Shown piece by piece: positions 61,355-64,000 of a stretch of DNA of 64,000 bases (its first letter is position 1; each line of letters starts with the position of its first letter). Under the pieces are notes generated by a model. The model was not told the DNA's origin. It saw nothing but the letters and a program-made list of their open reading frames with translations, and made no database searches. Where the stretch lies: positions 62,001 to 126,000 of the forward strand of contig JARWZT010000001.1 in NCBI GenBank assembly GCA_029866205.1, written 5' to 3'. The translations under genes were made by a program, and so were the position numbers. The stretch is from Rhodoferax sp. (GTDB lineage: Bacteria > Pseudomonadota > Gammaproteobacteria > Burkholderiales > Burkholderiaceae_C).

Positions 61355-62074
61355 ATGCACCAACAAGACTACCAATCCCCCACCGTGGCCGCTTTGCGCG
61401 CCGATCTGGCGCTGGCCCTGCGCGCAGCCGCCCACCACGGCCTGAGCGAAGGCGTGTGCAACCACTTCAGCGTCGAGCTGCCCGACGCCAGTGGGCGCTT
61501 TTTGCTCAACCCGCGCGGGCTACTCTGGAGCGAAATCGGGGCTGACGACATTGTGTTGGTCGATACCGACGGCACCGTGCTGGCCGGCCGCCATCCGGTG
61601 GAATCCACCGCCATGTTTATCCATGCCGCGGTGCACCGCATTGCCGGCAAGGCCTGCGTGCTGCACACCCACATGCCGTATGCCACCGCGCTCACGCTGA
61701 CCCGCGCCCGCGCGCTGGACACCACGCTGTCGCAAAACGCCATGCGCTTTTATGGCCGCCTGGCCATCGACGCCCACTACAACGGCCTGGCGCTCGACGC
61801 CACCGAGGGCGAACGCATTGCCACGGCCATGCAAGGTGCGGACGTGGCCTTTTTGGGCAACCACGGCGTGGTGGTTTGCGGTCAGCGCATGGACTACGCC
61901 TACGACGATTTGTATTACTTGGAGCGCGCCTGCATGGCCCAGGTGCTGGCCCAGTCCACCGGCCTACCGCTGCTGCCGGTGGCTGCCGAAGTGGCCGCTC
62001 TGGTGGCGCAGCAAACCCTGAGCGAGCGATTGCAGTCCGAACTGTTTTTTGAAGCCTTGCGGCGCACGGTGTAA
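61355..62074 (+). CDS. class II aldolase/adducin-family protein
   Basis: A 239-residue protein with the zinc-aldolase fold: EGVCNHFSVELPD, LLNPRGLLWSEI, metal-binding His in VLHTHMPYATALT and GNHGVVVCG. Family enzymes cleave phosphosugars or act as decarboxylases; the acid-type catalytic Glu is in the FHAAV-like VESTAMFIHAAVH. Substrate unknown. ATG 61355. Confidence 0.85.
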   Translation: MHQQDYQSPTVAALRADLALALRAAAHHGLSEGVCNHFSVELPDASGRFLLNPRGLLWSEIGADDIVLVDTDGTVLAGRHPVESTAMFIHAAVHRIAGKACVLHTHMPYATALTLTRARALDTTLSQNAMRFYGRLAIDAHYNGLALDATEGERIATAMQGADVAFLGNHGVVVCGQRMDYAYDDLYYLERACMAQVLAQSTGLPLLPVAAEVAALVAQQTLSERLQSELFFEALRRTV

Positions 62075-62098
62075 GGCCGGGCAGGTGCGGGCCCGCGC

Positions 62099-62296
62099 TC
62101 AGGCGAGTGCATGGCGCCTGCGCTGCGCTCCCGGCAGGGACAGGCTCAGTCCGATCAGCAACAGGTTCACGCCCAACGACGCCAGATAAACCGGCACAAA
62201 CGACGGCTGCTGTTCCCGCAGCAGGCCACCCAGCAGGTTGCCCAGCATCGAGCCCAGCCCGAGCGCCACCTTGCTCAGCGCAAACATCGATATCAA
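62099..62296 (-). pseudogene. C-terminal fragment of an MFS-type transporter
   Basis: A 65-residue minus-strand frame (LSKVALGLGSMLGNLLGGLL, then FVPVYLASLGVNLLLIGLSL) looks like the last two membrane segments of a major-facilitator protein. Nothing upstream in frame continues the gene, and the region 62297-62541 is not coding. A truncated relic. Confidence 0.55.
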
Positions 62297-62541
62297 AACG
62301 TTTTGGTGGCTCCGGTGCGGTCCAGTGTGGTTTCTGGCCAGAGTTCAGCGCCCAGAAAAGCGATAGTTTTCGTGCCTGGAATGCACTCCACCCACTTAAT
62401 GATCAAGGTCAAAAAATTTAACAGCAAACTGGGAAAAATCCGCGGCTGAGGCGGTGGGCGTGGCACACGTTACCCACCGCACGTCAATTGCCCGGCGTCT
62501 GTGGTCGAGATGGACGCCTGGCTTCAAGGATCTGGCTTGCC

Positions 62542-63045
62542 ATGGAAAATTTATTGAACCGGCGCAATACGATTGTGGTGGTGGCCTTGCTGGCCTTGTG
62601 GCGGCTGCACTTGTCGGCGGCACTGCAATTGCACCCCGACGAGGCCTATTACTGGCTCTGGTCGCGCTACTTGGACTGGAGTTATTTTGACCACCCGCCC
62701 ATGGTGGCCTATTTCATCTGGGCCAGCACGCTGGGCTCCAAGTCGGAGTTGTGGGTGCGCATGTCGGCCACTTTGATCTTGTTGGCGGCCAGCGTGATGA
62801 TGTGGCGCTTGGCGCTGCAGCTGTTCAAGAGCGAGGCCGTGGCGGCGGGCAGCGTGATCTTGTTCAACCTGTACCCGCTCACCATGCTGGGCCTGATTGT
62901 GATGACGCCGGACGTGCCGGTGGTTTTTTTCTGGTGCCTGGGTGTGTATATGTTTTGGCAGGTCTTGTACCGCGGTACGAACCTGGTGCGCAGCTATTTC
63001 ATCAGCGCCGGCGCTGCCGCAGTGGTGCCGACGTCGCTGAATTAG
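62542..63045 (+). pseudogene. N-terminal fragment of a GT39/PMT-family glycosyltransferase
   Basis: A 167-residue frame with GT39 features: LQLHPDEAYYWLWSRYLDWS, YFDHPPMVAYFIW, then several hydrophobic segments. Intact family members are about 480-550 residues, so roughly two thirds is missing. The tail (AGAAAVVPTSLN) looks unrelated, marking the breakpoint near 63000-63030. Confidence 0.75.
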
Positions 63046-63126
63046 TGTGATTGGATTACGGACTTAGTTGTCAGAATAAATTTACGCCCCAGCGTTTTCT
63101 GCCTGCCGATTGGGTAGTATGCGGCC

Positions 63127-64000
63127 ATGACCGCGCCCTCCCACCTTGCTGGCCCCGCACCGCACCGCGACCTGTGCACGGATTGCGGTGTCTCGCGCAG
63201 CAGCGCCCCCAAGCGCTGCGCCAGCGCCTGCCAGTTCATCCAGCCCGACTACCCGCGGCTGGAGCGGCAGGTGCACGGCCGCACGCGCGACCCGGCGCGT
63301 CCCAACGAGCTGCACTTTGGGCCCCACCTGCACACCTTGCGTGCCACCCTACGCCAACCGGCCGTGGGCGCGCAGTGGAGCGGTATTACCACCCGTCTGG
63401 CCGAGCGGCTGCTGGAAACCGGCCAGGTACAAGCCGTGCTGGCCATGGCGCCCGATCCCCAAGACCGCTGGAAGCCGGTGCCGGTGCTGGTCACCCAGGC
63501 CAAAGACATGGCGCAGTGCCGGGGCATGCGCATGGGTTATGCGCCCTTGCTGGCGCTGCTGGAGCCGGCACGCGCCCAGGGCATCACCCGGCTGGCGGTG
63601 GTGGGTGTGGCCTGCCAGATCTACGCCTTGCGCGCGCTGGAGCGCGAGCTCGGGTTTGAGCAGATCTATGTGATCGGCACTCCGTGCTCGGACAACACCA
63701 CCACAGAAAACTTTCACGAATTCCTGGGCCTGGTCGCCGGGCAAACCCAGGACGACCCCAAGGCCATTTCCTACCTTGAGTTTCGGGCCGACTACCACGT
63801 CGAGCTGCGCTTTGACGACGGACGCCGGCGGGAGATTCCGTTTTTGCAACTGCCCCTGTCGCAGCTGCGGCCCGACTTTTTTCCCATGACCTGCCGAAGC
63901 TGCGTCGACTACACCAATGTGTTGTCGGACATCACCGTGGGCTACATGGGGGGCGAAGGCCAGCAATGGCTGCTGGTGCGCAATGCGCGGGGCCAGCAGA
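63127..64000 (+). CDS. F420H2-dehydrogenase/FrhB-family reductase, BciB-like (runs off right edge)
   Basis: An open frame from ATG 63127 to the window end (291 residues visible, no stop). Iron-sulfur-type cysteines occur in CTDCGVSRSSAPKRCASAC and MTCRSCVDYTN; GAQWSGITTRLAERLL, RGMRMGYAPLLALLEP, VIGTPCSDNTTTENFHEFL and DITVGYMGGEG are typical of the FrhB C-terminal family. These also fit BciB, the ferredoxin-dependent 8-vinyl reductase of (bacterio)chlorophyll synthesis. BciB is a candidate identity, not proven; related FrhB proteins exist in non-phototrophs. Confidence 0.75.
   Translation, partial: MTAPSHLAGPAPHRDLCTDCGVSRSSAPKRCASACQFIQPDYPRLERQVHGRTRDPARPNELHFGPHLHTLRATLRQPAVGAQWSGITTRLAERLLETGQVQAVLAMAPDPQDRWKPVPVLVTQAKDMAQCRGMRMGYAPLLALLEPARAQGITRLAVVGVACQIYALRALERELGFEQIYVIGTPCSDNTTTENFHEFLGLVAGQTQDDPKAISYLEFRADYHVELRFDDGRRREIPFLQLPLSQLRPDFFPMTCRSCVDYTNVLSDITVGYMGGEGQQWLLVRNARGQQ

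Noticed and set aside
1..64000. tRNA, rRNA, riboswitch or CRISPR structures
   Set aside because: No cloverleaf-like, rRNA-like or regularly spaced repeat arrays were recognised by eye; a covariance-model scan would be needed to exclude small RNAs.

Overview
The window is high-GC, tightly packed bacterial chromosome. Gene content and protein character point to a betaproteobacterium of the Burkholderiales, most likely Comamonadaceae (Rhodoferax/Polaromonas/Comamonas-like); this is inferred, no database search was possible. A BciB-like F420H2-dehydrogenase-family gene at the right edge hints at a phototrophic relative, but this is tentative.

Left flank (1-11.2 kb): end of an XdhC-family gene, phosphatidylserine decarboxylase (psd), a GcvA-like LysR regulator, a GlcD-type FAD oxidase, a secreted metallophosphoesterase-like protein, a possible malonate uptake/activation group (Bug-type binding protein, MatB-like ligase, aminotransferase), a metal-efflux pair (CDF pump and divergent MerR regulator with a 19-bp-spacer promoter) and an AlkD-like DNA alkylation repair protein.

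Aromatic catabolic island (11.2-40.0 kb): two adjacent modules. (a) A salicylate 5-hydroxylase module, nagR-<>-nagAaGHAb, with a near-perfect NahR/NagR-type operator. The following gentisate dioxygenase gene is broken: its first ~105 codons are fused in frame to the tail of an arylsulfatase, so local gentisate cleavage is lost. (b) A phenol-to-central-metabolism operon under a divergent DmpR/XylR-type activator (coupled to a GntR repressor-like gene), two upstream activating sequences and a sigma-54 promoter: dmpKLMNO, then a five-gene Liv-type ABC transporter, then a second dmpN-dmpO, dmpP, dmpQ, catechol 2,3-dioxygenase (dmpB), a GlcG/HbpS protein, dmpC, dmpD, dmpE, an ABM-domain membrane protein, an SDR, dmpF, dmpG, dmpH and dmpI. 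Phenol is hydroxylated to catechol, meta-cleaved and processed to pyruvate and acetyl-CoA. The unusual part is the hydroxylase: two divergent oxygenase large/small subunit pairs share one set of P0, P1, P2 and reductase, and they flank a transporter. The two large-subunit genes are nearly identical over a short 5' tract and much more divergent at the 3' end.

Right flank (40.0-64.0 kb): a small-molecule kinase plus class III aminotransferase pair, a biotinyl-carboxyltransferase fusion lacking a biotin carboxylase domain, asparaginase and arginase, a choline-sulfatase-like enzyme, a LysE-type exporter, a complete polyol (mannitol/sorbitol/arabitol) operon (mtlEFGKD, SDR, AraC regulator, xylulokinase), an EamA/LysE/PhzF translationally coupled set, a class II aldolase-like gene and the F420-family reductase. 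Several decayed fragments (HD-domain hydrolase, MFS transporter, GT39 glycosyltransferase) mark rearrangement points. No tRNA, rRNA, CRISPR array, transposase or integrase was recognised.
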